Source: Pseudomonas sp. MAG733B (GTDB lineage Bacteria > Pseudomonadota > Gammaproteobacteria > Pseudomonadales > Pseudomonadaceae). Taken from it: DNA of 64,000 nt. Shown here piece by piece: positions 1-10,656 of the stretch. The DNA is taken from NCBI RefSeq assembly GCF_036884845.1, contig NZ_CP145732.1, forward strand, positions 2,542,001-2,606,000, written 5' to 3'. The notes below the pieces were generated by a model. The model saw only the letters and a list, made by a program, of their open reading frames with translations, made no database searches and was not told where the DNA came from. Each line of letters opens with the position of its first letter. The first letter of the stretch is position 1. Position numbers and translations under genes: made by a program.

Positions 1-1369
1 CCTGGACATCGGTGCGATCGCCTGGCTGGAAGAGGCGCTGAAGGATTTCCAGGGCGCCGTGCTGTTCATCACGCACGACCGTTCCTTCTTGCAAAACCTC
101 GCCACCCGCATCCTCGAACTGGACCGCGGCGGCCTGATCGACTGGAACGGCGACTACGCCAGTTTCCTCGTGCACAAAGAAGCCGAACTGGCTGCTGAAG
201 CCACCGCTAACGCGCTGTTCGACAAGCGTCTGGCTCAGGAAGAAGTGTGGATTCGTCAGGGCATCAAGGCTCGTCGTACCCGTAACGAAGGTCGCGTGCG
301 TGCTCTGAAAGCCCTGCGCGTCGAACGCAGCGAGCGTCGTGAGCGTACCGGCAAGGCCAACATCCAGCTGGAAACCGCCGACAAGTCCGGCAAACAGGTG
401 ATGGTGCTCGATAACGTGAGCTTCGCTCACCCGGGCGGGCCGTTCCTGATCAAGGATTTCTCGATGGTGTTGCAGCGCGGCGACCGCATCGGTCTGCTCG
501 GCGCCAACGGCACCGGCAAGACCACGCTGCTCAAACTGATGCTCAGCGGCCTGCAACCTACCAGCGGCAAGGTGGAAGAGGGCACGAAGATCGACGTCGC
601 TTACTTCGACCAGTTGCGCCATCAGCTGGATCTGGAAAAGACCGTAATCGACAACGTCGCCGAAGGTCGCGACTTCATCGATATCGACGGCCAGAGCCGC
701 CACGTGCTGAGCTACCTCGGCGACTTCCTGTTCAGCCCGCAGCGTGCCCGCACGCCGGTCAAGGCGCTGTCTGGTGGTGAGCGTGCCCGTCTGTTGCTGG
801 CCAAACTGTTCAGCAAGCCGGCGAACCTGCTGGTACTCGACGAACCGACCAACGACCTCGACGTCGAAACCCTCGAACTGCTGGAAGAGGTCTTGCTGAC
901 CTTCAACGGCACCGTGCTGATGGTCAGCCACGACCGGGCATTCCTCGACAACGTGGTCACCAGCACTCTGGTCTTCGAAGGTGAAGGCAAGGTTCGCGAA
1001 TACGTCGGTGGTTATCAGGACTGGCTGCGTCAGGGCGGTTCGCCGCGTCTGTTGGGCGTGACCGAGAGCAAATCCGGCAAGGCCGACTTGAACTCCGCTG
1101 TGGTCAAGGCCGAGCCTGCGCCAGTTGCGGCGGCGGTCGAAGCGCCTGCGAAGAAAAAGCTCAGCTACAAGTTGCAGCGCGAGCTGGAAGCGTTGCCAGG
1201 GCAGATCGAAGCCATGGAGCAGCAGATCGCTGCCGTTGAAGCGCAGATGGCGGATGCCGGTTTCTACCTGCGTCCGGCTGCCGAAACCGCTGCGGTGATC
1301 GCCCAGCTGTCACAGTTGCAGGCTGAACTTGACGTGATGGTCGAGCGTTGGGCTGAACTGGATGCCTGA
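1..1369 (+). CDS. uup: ABC-F family ATPase Uup, 3' part (5' end outside window)
   Basis: The frame is open from base 2, so the gene begins upstream. The visible part starts at the end of the first ABC domain (D-loop region, then H-loop motif FITHDRSF). It continues through the linker and the complete second ABC domain with Walker A GANGTGKTT, signature LSGGERARLLLAKLF, Walker B LLVLDEPTNDLD and H-loop MVSHDRAFLDN. A charged C-terminal region rich in Glu/Gln/Ala (about the last 70 residues) matches the coiled-coil domain that distinguishes Uup from EttA-type ABC-F proteins. ABC-F proteins are soluble, lack membrane domains and act on ribosomes or nucleic acid; Uup is linked to precise excision of transposons and to ribosome function. 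A strong terminator follows 16 bp after the stop. Confidence 0.9.
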   Translation, partial: LDIGAIAWLEEALKDFQGAVLFITHDRSFLQNLATRILELDRGGLIDWNGDYASFLVHKEAELAAEATANALFDKRLAQEEVWIRQGIKARRTRNEGRVRALKALRVERSERRERTGKANIQLETADKSGKQVMVLDNVSFAHPGGPFLIKDFSMVLQRGDRIGLLGANGTGKTTLLKLMLSGLQPTSGKVEEGTKIDVAYFDQLRHQLDLEKTVIDNVAEGRDFIDIDGQSRHVLSYLGDFLFSPQRARTPVKALSGGERARLLLAKLFSKPANLLVLDEPTNDLDVETLELLEEVLLTFNGTVLMVSHDRAFLDNVVTSTLVFEGEGKVREYVGGYQDWLRQGGSPRLLGVTESKSGKADLNSAVVKAEPAPVAAAVEAPAKKKLSYKLQRELEALPGQIEAMEQQIAAVEAQMADAGFYLRPAAETAAVIAQLSQLQAELDVMVERWAELDA

Positions 1370-1384
1370 TTGATCCTGCAATAA

Positions 1385-1420
1385 AAAAGCCCGGCGCTCA
1401 GTGATGAGCGCCGGGCTTTT
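1385..1420 (+). terminator. Rho-independent terminator of uup
   Basis: Perfect 16-bp inverted repeat (arms 1385-1400 and 1405-1420) with a GTGA loop. The GC-rich core is flanked by A and T tracts, so it can terminate on both strands. It lies just after the uup stop and before the convergent stress-protein gene. Confidence 0.9.
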
Positions 1421-1457
1421 CATATGGAATGCAATCTGCGGGTTGCCGCAGATCCAG

Positions 1458-1547
1458 TGTGGGAGCGGGCTTGCTCGCGAAGGCGGTTTAACATTCAACG
1501 AATGGGTCGTCTGTCACACCGCTTTCGCGAGCAAGCCCGCTCCCACA
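1458..1547. repeat. Inverted pair of REP elements (REPIN)
   Basis: Two copies of a roughly 30-base element (1458-1487 and, inverted, 1518-1547) with the core GGGAGCGGGCTTGCTCGCGA, separated by about 30 bp. Intergenic placement between convergent genes and the inverted-pair layout are typical of Pseudomonas REPINs. Confidence 0.85.
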
Positions 1548-1560
1548 ATGGTTTGTGTTA

Positions 1561-2001
1561 TCAGCTTTTGTTTTGCAGGCGCACCGCCAGCACATCGCAA
1601 GGCGCACCGTGCAGGACGTCGTTGGCGGTGGAGCCCAGCAGCAGTGCCAGGCCATGCCGGCCATGGCTGCCCACCACGATCAGGTCGCAGGTCTGTTCCT
1701 TGGCCAGATGGTGAATCTCCTGGCGTGGCTGGCCGTAGGTCAGGTGACTGTATTCCTTGGAGAGCTCCGGATATTTCAGGATCAAGCGGTCGAGTCGCTC
1801 CTTGGCCTGGTCGAACTGCTGTTGTTGCAGTTGTGACAGGTCCATTGGCACATCGCCGCCAAAGGCCATGGCCATCGGTTCGACGATGTGCACCAGGGAA
1901 AGCTTCGCACCGTTGCTCACCGACAGCTCGCGAGCCCGGTGGATTACAGGGTCGCACTCTTCGGTTAGATCTACAGCGACCAGAATATGGTTGTAGGGCA
2001 T
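1561..2001 (-). CDS. Universal stress protein, UspA family
   Basis: 146-residue single-domain Usp protein. It opens with MPYNHILVAVDLTEE, like E. coli UspA, and near the end carries GSHGRHGLALLLGSTA, close to the ATP-binding Gly-rich signature G-x2-G-x(8-9)-G-S of the family. The start at 2001 is chosen because AGGAGG lies just upstream and the beta1 strand follows directly; an upstream in-frame ATG would add 28 unrelated residues. Usp proteins are cytoplasmic and accumulate under starvation and stress; the ligand is not readable here. It is convergent with uup and divergent from the gene at 2106. Confidence 0.9.
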   Translation of the reverse strand: MPYNHILVAVDLTEECDPVIHRARELSVSNGAKLSLVHIVEPMAMAFGGDVPMDLSQLQQQQFDQAKERLDRLILKYPELSKEYSHLTYGQPRQEIHHLAKEQTCDLIVVGSHGRHGLALLLGSTANDVLHGAPCDVLAVRLQNKS

Positions 2002-2105
2002 GAGGTGCTCCTCCTGAGAAATGCAATATTGGTAAGTATGGCTGGTTTCAAGCGCATTGGTTCCAAAGTGACTCAATGCGCTCATTCAAAATCGGGAGTA
2101 CAGAT

Positions 2106-2543
2106 ATGACGGTCTGGATAGTGGTGTCAATCCTGCTGGTGGTTCTCAGTCCGCTGGCATGGTTGCGGCCGTCTCGCCATCAGAGTGGCCGGATGGCCCT
2201 GCGCATGGAGGCGCGACGCATCGGGCTGGCCATGCAGCTTGCGCCTCAGGAATGGCCGCACTGGCTCGGTCAGGAGCCGCCGAACCCCTGCGCGCAGTAC
2301 CATCGGCCACGACGCGGCACGCAGCCTGCCTGCTGGAGTTACTGGCAGAAATCACCGGGTCTGTGGGTCAATCAGTGGCAGGAAACCTGCGAAGATCTGG
2401 CACTGCTCAATCATTTCGAAAAATTGCCGGACAACGTCTACAAGGTCGAGGCCGATAGGCAGATGATCGCCTTGTATTGGGGCGAGAAGGGCGAAGCGGC
2501 GGTTTTGCAGGACATCGATGTGCTGTTGAAAGCATTGGCATGA
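2106..2543 (+). CDS. Conserved hypothetical protein with one N-terminal membrane segment
   Basis: 145 residues starting MTVWIVVSILLVVLSPLAWL, a clear membrane helix of about 20 residues followed by Arg-rich residues. This predicts an inner-membrane anchor with a cytoplasmic tail. The tail is rich in Trp, Pro and Arg (PQEWPHWLGQEPPNPC) and ends in an acidic stretch; no domain was recognised. The start is supported by GGGAG 6 bp upstream. It is divergent from the stress protein with 104 bp between them. The same position relative to uup, usp and fadB is held by an uncharacterised gene in other pseudomonads (recalled, not checked). Confidence 0.75.
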   Translation: MTVWIVVSILLVVLSPLAWLRPSRHQSGRMALRMEARRIGLAMQLAPQEWPHWLGQEPPNPCAQYHRPRRGTQPACWSYWQKSPGLWVNQWQETCEDLALLNHFEKLPDNVYKVEADRQMIALYWGEKGEAAVLQDIDVLLKALA

Positions 2544-2586
2544 CATCAATCGCGTTTCGCACTGCAAGGGTGCGAAACGCCAGGCA

Positions 2587-2614
2587 ATAAAAAGCCCGAC
2601 AACAACATCGGGCG
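2587..2614 (-). terminator. Orphan minus-strand terminator
   Basis: Read on the minus strand: GCCCGA, an 8-nt loop, TCGGGC, then TTTTTATT. The T-tract is only on the minus strand, yet no minus-strand gene lies between this point and 3071, so it may end a non-coding or very short transcript. Confidence 0.55.
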
Positions 2615-2897
2615 GGTTGGCCAGGCAGGCCGGTAAATTCGCTGTGGGCTGATCTTACGCCGGGCATTCGCCAAAAGCGTTCAAATTTTTCCTTCAGGTT
2701 CCGCCAGCGTAGCTCGTTAAACGCGGGCTGCCGTGAATTAGGGCGACTTTTCTAATGATTGATCCTATGAATGGCAGCACATGCACCTGCGTGTTAGAGA
2801 TCTTCGCGTTACGGAAGTGACCGCAAAGTCGCGTTGCAACCCGCATTTTGGGCGATTGACAATTGCCGGAAATTCCGTGAAGGTGGCGTACCCAAAT

Positions 2898-2924
2898 CAA
2901 ACGGGCGTATGAATTGAGCGTTTG
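2898..2924. promoter_or_regulatory. PsrA-like double operator upstream of fadB
   Basis: CAAAC-GGGC-GTATG (2898-2911) is one mismatch from the PsrA palindrome (G/C)AAAC-N4-GTTT(G/C). A second, weaker site (2911-2924) ends in a perfect GTTTG and shares base 2911 with the first. This is the same 27-bp geometry as the double operator at psrA. PsrA is known to repress fadBA in P. aeruginosa and to release DNA when long-chain fatty acids bind. The site is 147 bp upstream of the fadB ATG. Confidence 0.6.
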
Positions 2925-3071
2925 TATTTCAGACCGCTCCTACAGAATCCCGACTATCGCGTTGGCGGGTGTGCCGGGTGGATTGGCGTAGCATTGACGA
3001 TTGACGTCCTGCCAGCCATTCGCCTGCGTCCGACGTGTACTGTTCAGCTTCCATATCGTGGAGATCAGTTG

Positions 3072-5219
3072 ATGATTTACGAAGGTAAAGCCATCACGGT
3101 TAAGGCTCTTGAAAGTGGCATCGTCGAACTGAAGTTCGACCTCAAGGGTGAGTCCGTCAACAAGTTCAACCGTCTAACCCTGAACGAACTGCGTCAGGCC
3201 GTAGACACCATCAAGGCAGATGCTTCGATCAAGGGTGTGATCGTCAGCAGTGGCAAGGACGTTTTCATCGTCGGCGCCGACATCACCGAATTTGTCGACA
3301 ACTTCAAGCTGCCGGATGCAGAGCTTGTTGCTGGCAACCTCGAAGCCAACAAGATTTTCAGCGATTTCGAAGACCTCAACGTCCCGACTGTGGTTGCCAT
3401 CAACGGCATCGCTTTGGGTGGCGGTCTGGAAATGTGCCTGGCGGCGGACTACCGCGTCATGTCTACCAAGGCCAAGATCGGTCTGCCGGAAGTCAAGCTG
3501 GGCATCTACCCGGGCTTCGGCGGTACCGTGCGTCTGCCGCGCCTGATCGGTGCCGACAACGCGATCGAGTGGATTGCCTCCGGCAAGGAAAACCGTCCTG
3601 AAGACGCGCTGAAAGTAGGCGCCGTCGATGCCGTGGTTGCGCCTGAGAAGTTGCAGGAAGCGGCCCTTGAGCTGATCAAGCGCGCCGTCTCCGGCGAGTT
3701 CGACTACAAGGCCAAGCGTCAACCGAAGCTGGAAAAGCTGAAGCTGAACGCCATCGAACAAATGATGGCTTTCGAAACCGCCAAAGGTTTCGTGGCCGGT
3801 CAGGCTGGCCCGAACTACCCGGCGCCGGTTGAAGCGATCAAGACCATCCAGAAAGCCGCGAACTTCGGTCGCGACAAGGCTCTGGAAGTCGAAGCTGCAG
3901 GTTTCGTCAAACTGGCCAAGACCTCTGCCGCGCAGAGCTTGATCGGTCTGTTCCTGAACGATCAGGAACTGAAGAAAAAGGCCAAGGCCTACGACGAAAT
4001 CGCCAAGGACGTGAAGCAGGCTGCCGTACTTGGCGCCGGCATCATGGGTGGCGGTATCGCCTATCAGTCGGCGTCCAAAGGCACGCCGATCCTGATGAAG
4101 GACATCAACGAAGCCGGTATCGAGCAGGGTCTGGCCGAAGCCGCCAAACTGCTGGTTGGCCGCGTTGATAAAGGCCGCATGACCGCCGCGAAAATGGCTG
4201 AAGTGCTCAACGGCATCCGTCCAACCCTGTCCTACGGTGATTTCGGTCACGTGGACCTGGTGGTTGAAGCCGTCGTCGAGAACCCGAAGGTCAAGCAAGC
4301 GGTACTGGCTGAAGTTGAAGACAAGGTCAAAGAGGACACCATCCTCGCGTCCAACACCTCGACCATTTCCATCACCTTGCTGGCCAAAGCCCTCAAGCGT
4401 CCGGAAAACTTCGTCGGTATGCACTTCTTCAACCCGGTGCACATGATGCCGCTGGTGGAAGTGATTCGTGGCGAGAAGTCCAGCGAGCTGGCTGTTGCAA
4501 CTACCGTTGCCTACGCCAAGAAAATGGGCAAGAACCCGATCGTCGTCAACGACTGCCCGGGCTTCCTGGTCAACCGCGTATTGTTCCCGTACTTCGGCGG
4601 TTTCGCCAAGCTGGTCAGCGCCGGTGTGGACTTCGTCCGTATCGACAAGATCATGGAAAAATTCGGCTGGCCGATGGGCCCGGCGTACCTGATGGACGTG
4701 GTCGGCATCGACACCGGCCACCACGGTCGTGACGTGATGGCGGAAGGTTTCCCGGACCGCATGAAGGACGACCGTCGCTCGGCCGTTGACGTGCTCTACG
4801 AAGCCAAGCGCCTGGGTCAGAAGAATGGCAAGGGCTTCTACGCCTACGAGACCGACAAGAAGGGCAAGCAGAAGAAAGTGGCCGATCCTTCGGTACTGGA
4901 AGTGCTCAAGCCAATCGTCTTTGAACAGCGCGAAGTCACTGACGAAGACATCATCAACTGGATGATGATCCCGCTGTGCCTGGAAACCGTCCGTTGCCTG
5001 GAAGACGGCATCGTCGAAACCGCTGCCGAAGCCGACATGGGTCTGGTCTACGGTATTGGTTTCCCTCCATTCCGTGGCGGTGCGCTGCGCTACATCGACT
5101 CGATCGGTGTTGCAGAGTTCGTTGCCCTGGCTGACCAGTACGCTGATTTGGGCGCGCTGTACCACCCGACCGCGAAGCTGCGCGAAATGGCCAAAAACGG
5201 CCAGAGCTTCTTCGGTTAA
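3072..5219 (+). CDS. fadB: Fatty-acid oxidation complex alpha subunit FadB
   Basis: 715 residues, the usual FadB length. The N-terminal enoyl-CoA hydratase/isomerase domain (about 1-190) carries the catalytic pair Glu120 (GGGLE) and Glu140 (GLPE). The 3-hydroxyacyl-CoA dehydrogenase half begins with the NAD-binding turn GAGIMGGG at 321-328 and has catalytic His451 and Glu463 ([14 protein letters not shown]). It hydrates trans-2-enoyl-CoA and oxidises L-3-hydroxyacyl-CoA in an alpha2-beta2 complex with FadA. The start at 3072 is set by GGAG upstream and the family N-terminus MIYEGKAI. It is followed 29 bp later by fadA, forming the fadBA operon; the upstream double site suggests PsrA control. 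Confidence 0.97.
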   Translation: MIYEGKAITVKALESGIVELKFDLKGESVNKFNRLTLNELRQAVDTIKADASIKGVIVSSGKDVFIVGADITEFVDNFKLPDAELVAGNLEANKIFSDFEDLNVPTVVAINGIALGGGLEMCLAADYRVMSTKAKIGLPEVKLGIYPGFGGTVRLPRLIGADNAIEWIASGKENRPEDALKVGAVDAVVAPEKLQEAALELIKRAVSGEFDYKAKRQPKLEKLKLNAIEQMMAFETAKGFVAGQAGPNYPAPVEAIKTIQKAANFGRDKALEVEAAGFVKLAKTSAAQSLIGLFLNDQELKKKAKAYDEIAKDVKQAAVLGAGIMGGGIAYQSASKGTPILMKDINEAGIEQGLAEAAKLLVGRVDKGRMTAAKMAEVLNGIRPTLSYGDFGHVDLVVEAVVENPKVKQAVLAEVEDKVKEDTILASNTSTISITLLAKALKRPENFVGMHFFNPVHMMPLVEVIRGEKSSELAVATTVAYAKKMGKNPIVVNDCPGFLVNRVLFPYFGGFAKLVSAGVDFVRIDKIMEKFGWPMGPAYLMDVVGIDTGHHGRDVMAEGFPDRMKDDRRSAVDVLYEAKRLGQKNGKGFYAYETDKKGKQKKVADPSVLEVLKPIVFEQREVTDEDIINWMMIPLCLETVRCLEDGIVETAAEADMGLVYGIGFPPFRGGALRYIDSIGVAEFVALADQYADLGALYHPTAKLREMAKNGQSFFG

Positions 5220-5233
5220 GCGCCCCCAACTAG

Positions 5234-6424
<1,191 letters not shown>

Positions 6425-6442
6425 GCGTTTCGTCGATGGAAG

Positions 6443-6472
6443 CCGGGGCCAAGTGCCCCGGTTTTTGTTTTT
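6443..6472 (+). terminator. Terminator of fadBA
   Basis: CCGGGGC / GCCCCGG stem with a 5-nt loop followed by TTTTTGTTTTT, 18 bp after the fadA stop. Confidence 0.9.
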
Positions 6473-6523
6473 CCGGATTTATTTTTGTTTTTATTTTGAA
6501 AAAATTTGAGTGAGGGCCAAAGC

Positions 6524-6760
6524 ATGCCGATACAACCTGGGCTCTACCAACATTACAAAGGTCCGCAGTACCGCGTATTCAGTGTTGCGCGGCATTCGGA
6601 AACCGAGGAAGAAGTGGTCTTCTACCAAGCCCTGTATGGCGATTACGGCTTTTGGGTACGTCCCTTGAGCATGTTCCTGGAGTCGGTCGAAGTTGACGGC
6701 GAACAGGTGCCACGCTTTGCTTTGGTGCAGGTCGAAGAAAGCCTTTTTACCAAGCCATAA
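6524..6760 (+). CDS. DUF1653 domain protein
   Basis: 78-residue protein of the small DUF1653 type: QPGLYQHYKGPQYRVF near the N-terminus, then E-E-V-V-F-Y-Q and the G-x-x-W-V-R-P motif. The function of the family is not known. The ATG at 6524 (PIQPG start) is preferred over an in-frame TTG 18 bp upstream because GAGGG is placed for it. The gene stands alone between the fadA terminator and the topA promoter. Confidence 0.8.
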   Translation: MPIQPGLYQHYKGPQYRVFSVARHSETEEEVVFYQALYGDYGFWVRPLSMFLESVEVDGEQVPRFALVQVEESLFTKP

Positions 6761-6785
6761 GCTGAGTTCGCGCTAACCCCTGCGC

Positions 6786-6814
6786 TTGACCTCATCTTGT
6801 TGCCACTATATATA
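6786..6814 (+). promoter_or_regulatory. Sigma70 promoter of topA
   Basis: TTGACC (6786-6791), a 17-bp spacer, then TATATA (6809-6814), 61 bp upstream of the topA start. Near-consensus hexamers and ideal spacing make this a strong housekeeping promoter. Confidence 0.75.
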
Positions 6815-6874
6815 GCGGTGCCGCGTCAGGCGCCAACCGCCTTTCACTTCTCGAATTCAGGAATTTTCTGATCC

Positions 6875-9502
6875 ATGGGCAAATCGCTGGTCATTGTGGA
6901 ATCCCCGGCTAAGGCCAAGACCATCAACAAGTATTTGGGCAACGAATACGTGGTGAAGTCGAGTATCGGCCATATCCGAGACCTGCCCACCAGCGGTTCG
7001 GCTAGCGCCAGCAAAGAGCCAGCCGCCAAGCGCGGCAAGGCTGCTGCGGGCGAAGCGCCGGCCTTGTCGCCTAAAGAAAAGGCGCGCAAGCAGCTGGTCG
7101 CGCGCATGGGGGTCGATCCGGATCATGGCTGGAAAGCCAAGTACGAGATCCTCCCGGGCAAGGAAAAGGTCATCGAAGAGCTGCGCAGGCTCGCCAAAGA
7201 TGCTGACACCATCTATCTCGCAACCGACTTGGACCGCGAGGGGGAAGCCATTGCCTGGCACCTGCGCGAAGCCATCGGTGGTGACGACACCCGCTACAAG
7301 CGCGTGGTGTTCAACGAAATCACCAAGAAGGCGATTCAGGAAGCCTTCTCCAAACCAGGCGAGCTGGATATCGATCGCGTCAACGCCCAGCAGGCGCGTC
7401 GTTTCCTCGACCGCGTCGTGGGTTACATGGTTTCGCCGTTGCTGTGGGCCAAGATCGCCCGTGGCTTGTCCGCCGGCCGTGTGCAATCGGTTGCCGTGAA
7501 GCTGGTGGTTGAGCGTGAGCGTGAAATTCGCGCGTTCATCCCGGAAGAGTACTGGGAAGTGCACGCTGATCTGGGCACCGCCAAAGGCGCGACCGTGCGT
7601 TTCGACGTGGCTCGCGAGAAGGGCGAAGCGTTCAAACCGCTCAACGAAGCCCAGGCGATGGCCGCGCTAGAGAAGCTCAAGGCTTCCAGTTACAGCATCG
7701 TCAAGCGTGAAGACAAACCGACCAGCAGCAAGCCGTCGGCACCGTTCATCACTTCCACTCTGCAACAGGCCGCAAGTAACCGCCTGGGCTTCGGTGTGAA
7801 GAAAACCATGATGATGGCCCAGCGTCTGTACGAAGCCGGCTACATCACTTACATGCGTACCGACTCGACCAACCTCTCGGTTGATGCCGTGGCGATGGCT
7901 CGTACTTATATTGAAGGCGAGTTCGGCAAGAAGTACCTGCCGGAAAACCCGAACGTCTACAGCAGCAAGGAAGGCGCACAAGAGGCTCACGAAGCGATTC
8001 GTCCTTCCGACGCCAATACCGAGCCAAGCAAGCTGTCGGGCATGGAGCGTGACGCAGAGCGCCTCTACGAGCTGATCTGGCGCCAGTTCCTCGCTTGCCA
8101 GATGCTACCGGCGCAATACCTGTCGACCACGGTCACTGTCGGTGCCGGCGACTTCGAGCTGCGTGCCAAGGGCCGTATTCTCAAATTCGACGGTTACACC
8201 CGTGTGATGCCGCAAATCGCCAAGCCAGGCGATGACGATGTACTGCCGGACATGGCCCAGGGCGACGCGATGAAGCTGATCAAGCTTGATCCGACCCAGC
8301 ACTTCACCAAGCCGCCGGCGCGTTACTCGGAAGCCAGCCTGGTAAAAGAAATGGAAAAACGCGGCATCGGTCGTCCTTCGACCTACGCGGCAATCATTTC
8401 GACCATCCAGGACCGTGGCTACGTGGCGCTGCACAACCGCCGTTTTTACTCGGAAAAGATGGGCGACATCGTCACCGAGCGTCTGTCCGAAAGCTTCTCC
8501 AACCTGATGGACTACGGCTTCACCGCCGGCATGGAAGAACATCTCGATGACGTGGCCCAGGGCGAACGCGACTGGAAAAACGTGCTCGACGAATTCTACG
8601 GCGACTTCAAGAAGAAGCTCGAAGTAGCCGAAAGTCCGGAAAGTGGCATGCGTGCCAACCAGCCGGTAATGACCGACATTCCGTGCACGACTTGCGGCCG
8701 TCCGATGCAGATTCGTACCGCATCGACTGGCGTGTTCCTCGGTTGCTCAGGCTACAGCCTGCCACCGAAAGAGCGCTGCAAGGCGACCGTCAACCTCGTA
8801 CCAGGCGATGAAATCGCTGCGGATGACGAAGGCGAGTCGGAATCGCTGGTATTGCGTGGCAAGCATCGCTGCCCGATCTGCAGCACGGCGATGGATGCCT
8901 ACCTGCTCGATGAGAAGCGCAAGTTGCACATCTGCGGTAACAACCCGGATTGCGATGGCTACGAAATCGAAGAGGGCACCTATCGCATCAAAGGCTACGA
9001 AGGTCCGAGCCTGGAGTGCGACAAGTGCGGCAGCGAGATGCAACTCAAGACCGGCCGTTTCGGCAAGTTCTTCGGTTGCACCAATCCCACCTGCAAGAAC
9101 ACCCGCAAACTGCTGAAGAGCGGTGATGCGGCGCCGCCGAAGATGGACCCGGTGAAGATGCCTGAGCTGAAATGCGAAAAGGTCAACGACACCTACATCC
9201 TGCGCGACGGTGCGTCCGGCCTGTTCCTGGCGGCCAGCCAGTTCCCGAAAAACCGCGAGACCCGTGCGCCGCTGGTCATGGAAATCATCCCGCACAAGGA
9301 TGAGATCGATCCGAAGTACCACTTCCTCTGTGAAGCACCGAAGAAAGATCCGGACGGCCTCCCGGCTGTGATCCGTTACAGCCGCAAGACCAAAGAGCAA
9401 TACGTGCAGACCGAAGTCGACGGCAAGCCGACTGGCTGGAAAGCGTATTACGACGGCGGCAAGTGGACCGTTGAAGACAAGCGTCCAGCTGCGAAGGCTT
9501 AA
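6875..9502 (+). CDS. topA: DNA topoisomerase I
   Basis: 875-residue type IA topoisomerase. The TOPRIM domain begins [17 protein letters not shown] and includes the acidic metal triad near [13 protein letters not shown]. The active-site tyrosine is Tyr326 in [11 protein letters not shown]. The C-terminus has three four-cysteine zinc ribbons, roughly residues 605-770 ([24 protein letters not shown]), then a further C-terminal domain. It relaxes negative supercoils through a 5'-phosphotyrosine intermediate. CAGGAA precedes the start at a somewhat long spacing. It has its own promoter and terminator, so it is probably monocistronic. Confidence 0.97.
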   Translation: MGKSLVIVESPAKAKTINKYLGNEYVVKSSIGHIRDLPTSGSASASKEPAAKRGKAAAGEAPALSPKEKARKQLVARMGVDPDHGWKAKYEILPGKEKVIEELRRLAKDADTIYLATDLDREGEAIAWHLREAIGGDDTRYKRVVFNEITKKAIQEAFSKPGELDIDRVNAQQARRFLDRVVGYMVSPLLWAKIARGLSAGRVQSVAVKLVVEREREIRAFIPEEYWEVHADLGTAKGATVRFDVAREKGEAFKPLNEAQAMAALEKLKASSYSIVKREDKPTSSKPSAPFITSTLQQAASNRLGFGVKKTMMMAQRLYEAGYITYMRTDSTNLSVDAVAMARTYIEGEFGKKYLPENPNVYSSKEGAQEAHEAIRPSDANTEPSKLSGMERDAERLYELIWRQFLACQMLPAQYLSTTVTVGAGDFELRAKGRILKFDGYTRVMPQIAKPGDDDVLPDMAQGDAMKLIKLDPTQHFTKPPARYSEASLVKEMEKRGIGRPSTYAAIISTIQDRGYVALHNRRFYSEKMGDIVTERLSESFSNLMDYGFTAGMEEHLDDVAQGERDWKNVLDEFYGDFKKKLEVAESPESGMRANQPVMTDIPCTTCGRPMQIRTASTGVFLGCSGYSLPPKERCKATVNLVPGDEIAADDEGESESLVLRGKHRCPICSTAMDAYLLDEKRKLHICGNNPDCDGYEIEEGTYRIKGYEGPSLECDKCGSEMQLKTGRFGKFFGCTNPTCKNTRKLLKSGDAAPPKMDPVKMPELKCEKVNDTYILRDGASGLFLAASQFPKNRETRAPLVMEIIPHKDEIDPKYHFLCEAPKKDPDGLPAVIRYSRKTKEQYVQTEVDGKPTGWKAYYDGGKWTVEDKRPAAKA

Positions 9503-9518
9503 AGCATCGCGGTAACTG

Positions 9519-9562
9519 AAAAGGCCGCATGACAACCCTTGGGGTTTTCATGCGGCCTTTTT
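9519..9562 (+). terminator. Terminator of topA
   Basis: A 14-base left arm (9519-9532) pairs with a right arm ending in TTTTT (9548-9562), with a smaller inner CCC/GGG pairing. It lies 17 bp after the stop codon. Confidence 0.85.
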
Positions 9563-9660
9563 GGTGCTCCTGTAAAAAGGAGGGCTTGCGATCAGATCGG
9601 GTGATCCACGACACTGTCCGACCTGTGTGAAGCAATTATTTCGCTGTGGAGGCTGCCGTC

Positions 9661-10185
9661 ATGGCCCACGAACTCTATACCCGTACCAACCAGAAGATTT
9701 ATTTCGCCGGCCTGTCGCTGGAAGCGCTCGCCAAGGCTGAAGAGGGGCGGGCGATGAATTCCCTGGCGCTGATTCAGGCTAACCGCGAATCGGCGTTGTT
9801 TCACCTGTACGGCGCGCTGCTGGGGCTGTGTCACGAAATCGCCGGATTCTATCGTTTGCCTCAGGCCAATGCGGCCCGGGCAGAATCTCTGCTGACTCGC
9901 GAAGTGCTGGACAGCATCGCCATTCCTGAAATGGCCGAGATGGTCGAGCTCGCCAACAATGCGGAAACCTGGCTGGCCAAGCTGCTGGCGGCTAATGCTG
10001 TGCTGTTTCAGCCACCAAGGGCGCCGCGCAAGCCTAAAGGTGACGTGACACAGCCGCTGATCGTGGCAGTCAACCTGGATGAAGAAGAGGCGCCCCAAGA
10101 GCTGAGTCGTGAGGAGCTGGAGAGCTGGCGTCAGAACCTCAAAAGCCTGGCGATCCGCTTTCGCGAAGGCTTGAACGAGTGCTGA
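9661..10185 (+). CDS. Conserved Pseudomonas hypothetical (DUF6586-like)
   Basis: 174 residues starting MAHELYTRTNQKIYFAGL, mostly alpha-helical and Leu/Ala/Glu-rich, without signal peptide or membrane segment. It resembles the DUF6586 family found between topA and lexA in pseudomonads (family name from memory). The start is supported by GGAGG 9 bp upstream; an in-frame ATG 15 bp earlier has no such site. The function is unknown. The conserved location beside topA and the SOS genes suggests, but does not show, a DNA-related role. Confidence 0.75.
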   Translation: MAHELYTRTNQKIYFAGLSLEALAKAEEGRAMNSLALIQANRESALFHLYGALLGLCHEIAGFYRLPQANAARAESLLTREVLDSIAIPEMAEMVELANNAETWLAKLLAANAVLFQPPRAPRKPKGDVTQPLIVAVNLDEEEAPQELSREELESWRQNLKSLAIRFREGLNEC

Positions 10186-10200
10186 AATAGGGAATGTTTT

Positions 10201-10227
10201 AACGGATGGCCTACAAGGCTATCCGTT
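10201..10227 (+). terminator. Possible weak terminator
   Basis: An imperfect hairpin of 11 bp with one mismatch (AACGGATGGCC against GGCTATCCGTT), 15 bp after the preceding stop. There is no T-tract, so it may be only an RNA stem. Confidence 0.35.
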
Positions 10228-10339
10228 CAGGGAAGAGTGTTGTCAGAAATTTCTCTTCGTGATGGCATCTGGTCAAGATCCCGAGCGAAGCCTGGCTGAT
10301 GCCTATATAATCCCCGCCTTTCGTGGAGAACCAACCTTT

Positions 10340-10573
10340 ATGCCAACGTCCTTTCTAGAAATTGTCGAGTTGCCAGACGGCCGTATCGAGCTGCGTAGGG
10401 CCGAGGACGAGGGTTCTCTGGTTACTTTGGATTTCTCCGAGGACGCCAAAGCATTCCTGCAAGGTCAGCATGTCGAAGTCGCCAAAGCGATGTTGAGTGT
10501 TGGCGTTCAGATGGCCGGACGCTTGGTTGAAGGTGAATTTGAGAAGGAAGAGGGTTCACGGGTTCTTCATTGA
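10340..10573 (+). CDS. Small conserved hypothetical protein
   Basis: 77 residues starting MPTSFLEIVELPDGRIELRR, a two-strand beta hairpin followed by acidic helices ending EFEKEEGSRVLH. There is no signal peptide or known domain. The ATG at 10340 is chosen because a TATAAT hexamer (10306-10311) lies just upstream, which would fall inside the coding region if the in-frame ATG at 10259 were used. Homologues occur next to sulA-lexA in pseudomonads (recalled). It is convergent with sulA. Confidence 0.7.
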   Translation: MPTSFLEIVELPDGRIELRRAEDEGSLVTLDFSEDAKAFLQGQHVEVAKAMLSVGVQMAGRLVEGEFEKEEGSRVLH

Positions 10574-10611
10574 TACCCGTCCGTCGAATTTATCCACTAC
10601 CGCTCCAGATC

Positions 10612-10635
10612 GGCTTCTCTATCCTTTGAGAAGCC
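10612..10635. terminator. Hairpin between convergent genes
   Basis: Perfect 8-bp stem GGCTTCTC / GAGAAGCC with an 8-nt loop between the convergent stops at 10573 and 10657. It has no T-tract on either side. Confidence 0.35.
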
Positions 10636-10656
10636 CTGCGTTGTTCACCGCGCCCC

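Larger units (their letters stand above)
2544..3071. other. Long intergenic region upstream of fadBA
   Basis: 528 bp without a convincing protein gene. It holds a minus-oriented hairpin terminator (2593-2614), a PsrA-like double operator (2898-2924) and the fadB ribosome-binding site (GGAG at 3060-3063). The fadB reading frame stays open upstream to 2922, but that extension lacks a ribosome-binding site and is not fatty-acid-oxidation-like. Confidence 0.7.

Noticed and set aside
1458..1547. Regular repeats that might be a short CRISPR array
   Set aside because: The units are inverted hairpins, not direct repeats with unique spacers; they are REP elements.
2694..2900. 68-codon minus-strand frame upstream of fadB
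   Set aside because: No ribosome-binding site or recognisable feature. Kept only as part of the possible non-coding transcript note.
3174..5165. 663-codon open frame on the minus strand opposite fadB
   Set aside because: It mirrors fadB codons; the GC-rich third positions keep the antisense frame open. No ribosome-binding site or family similarity.
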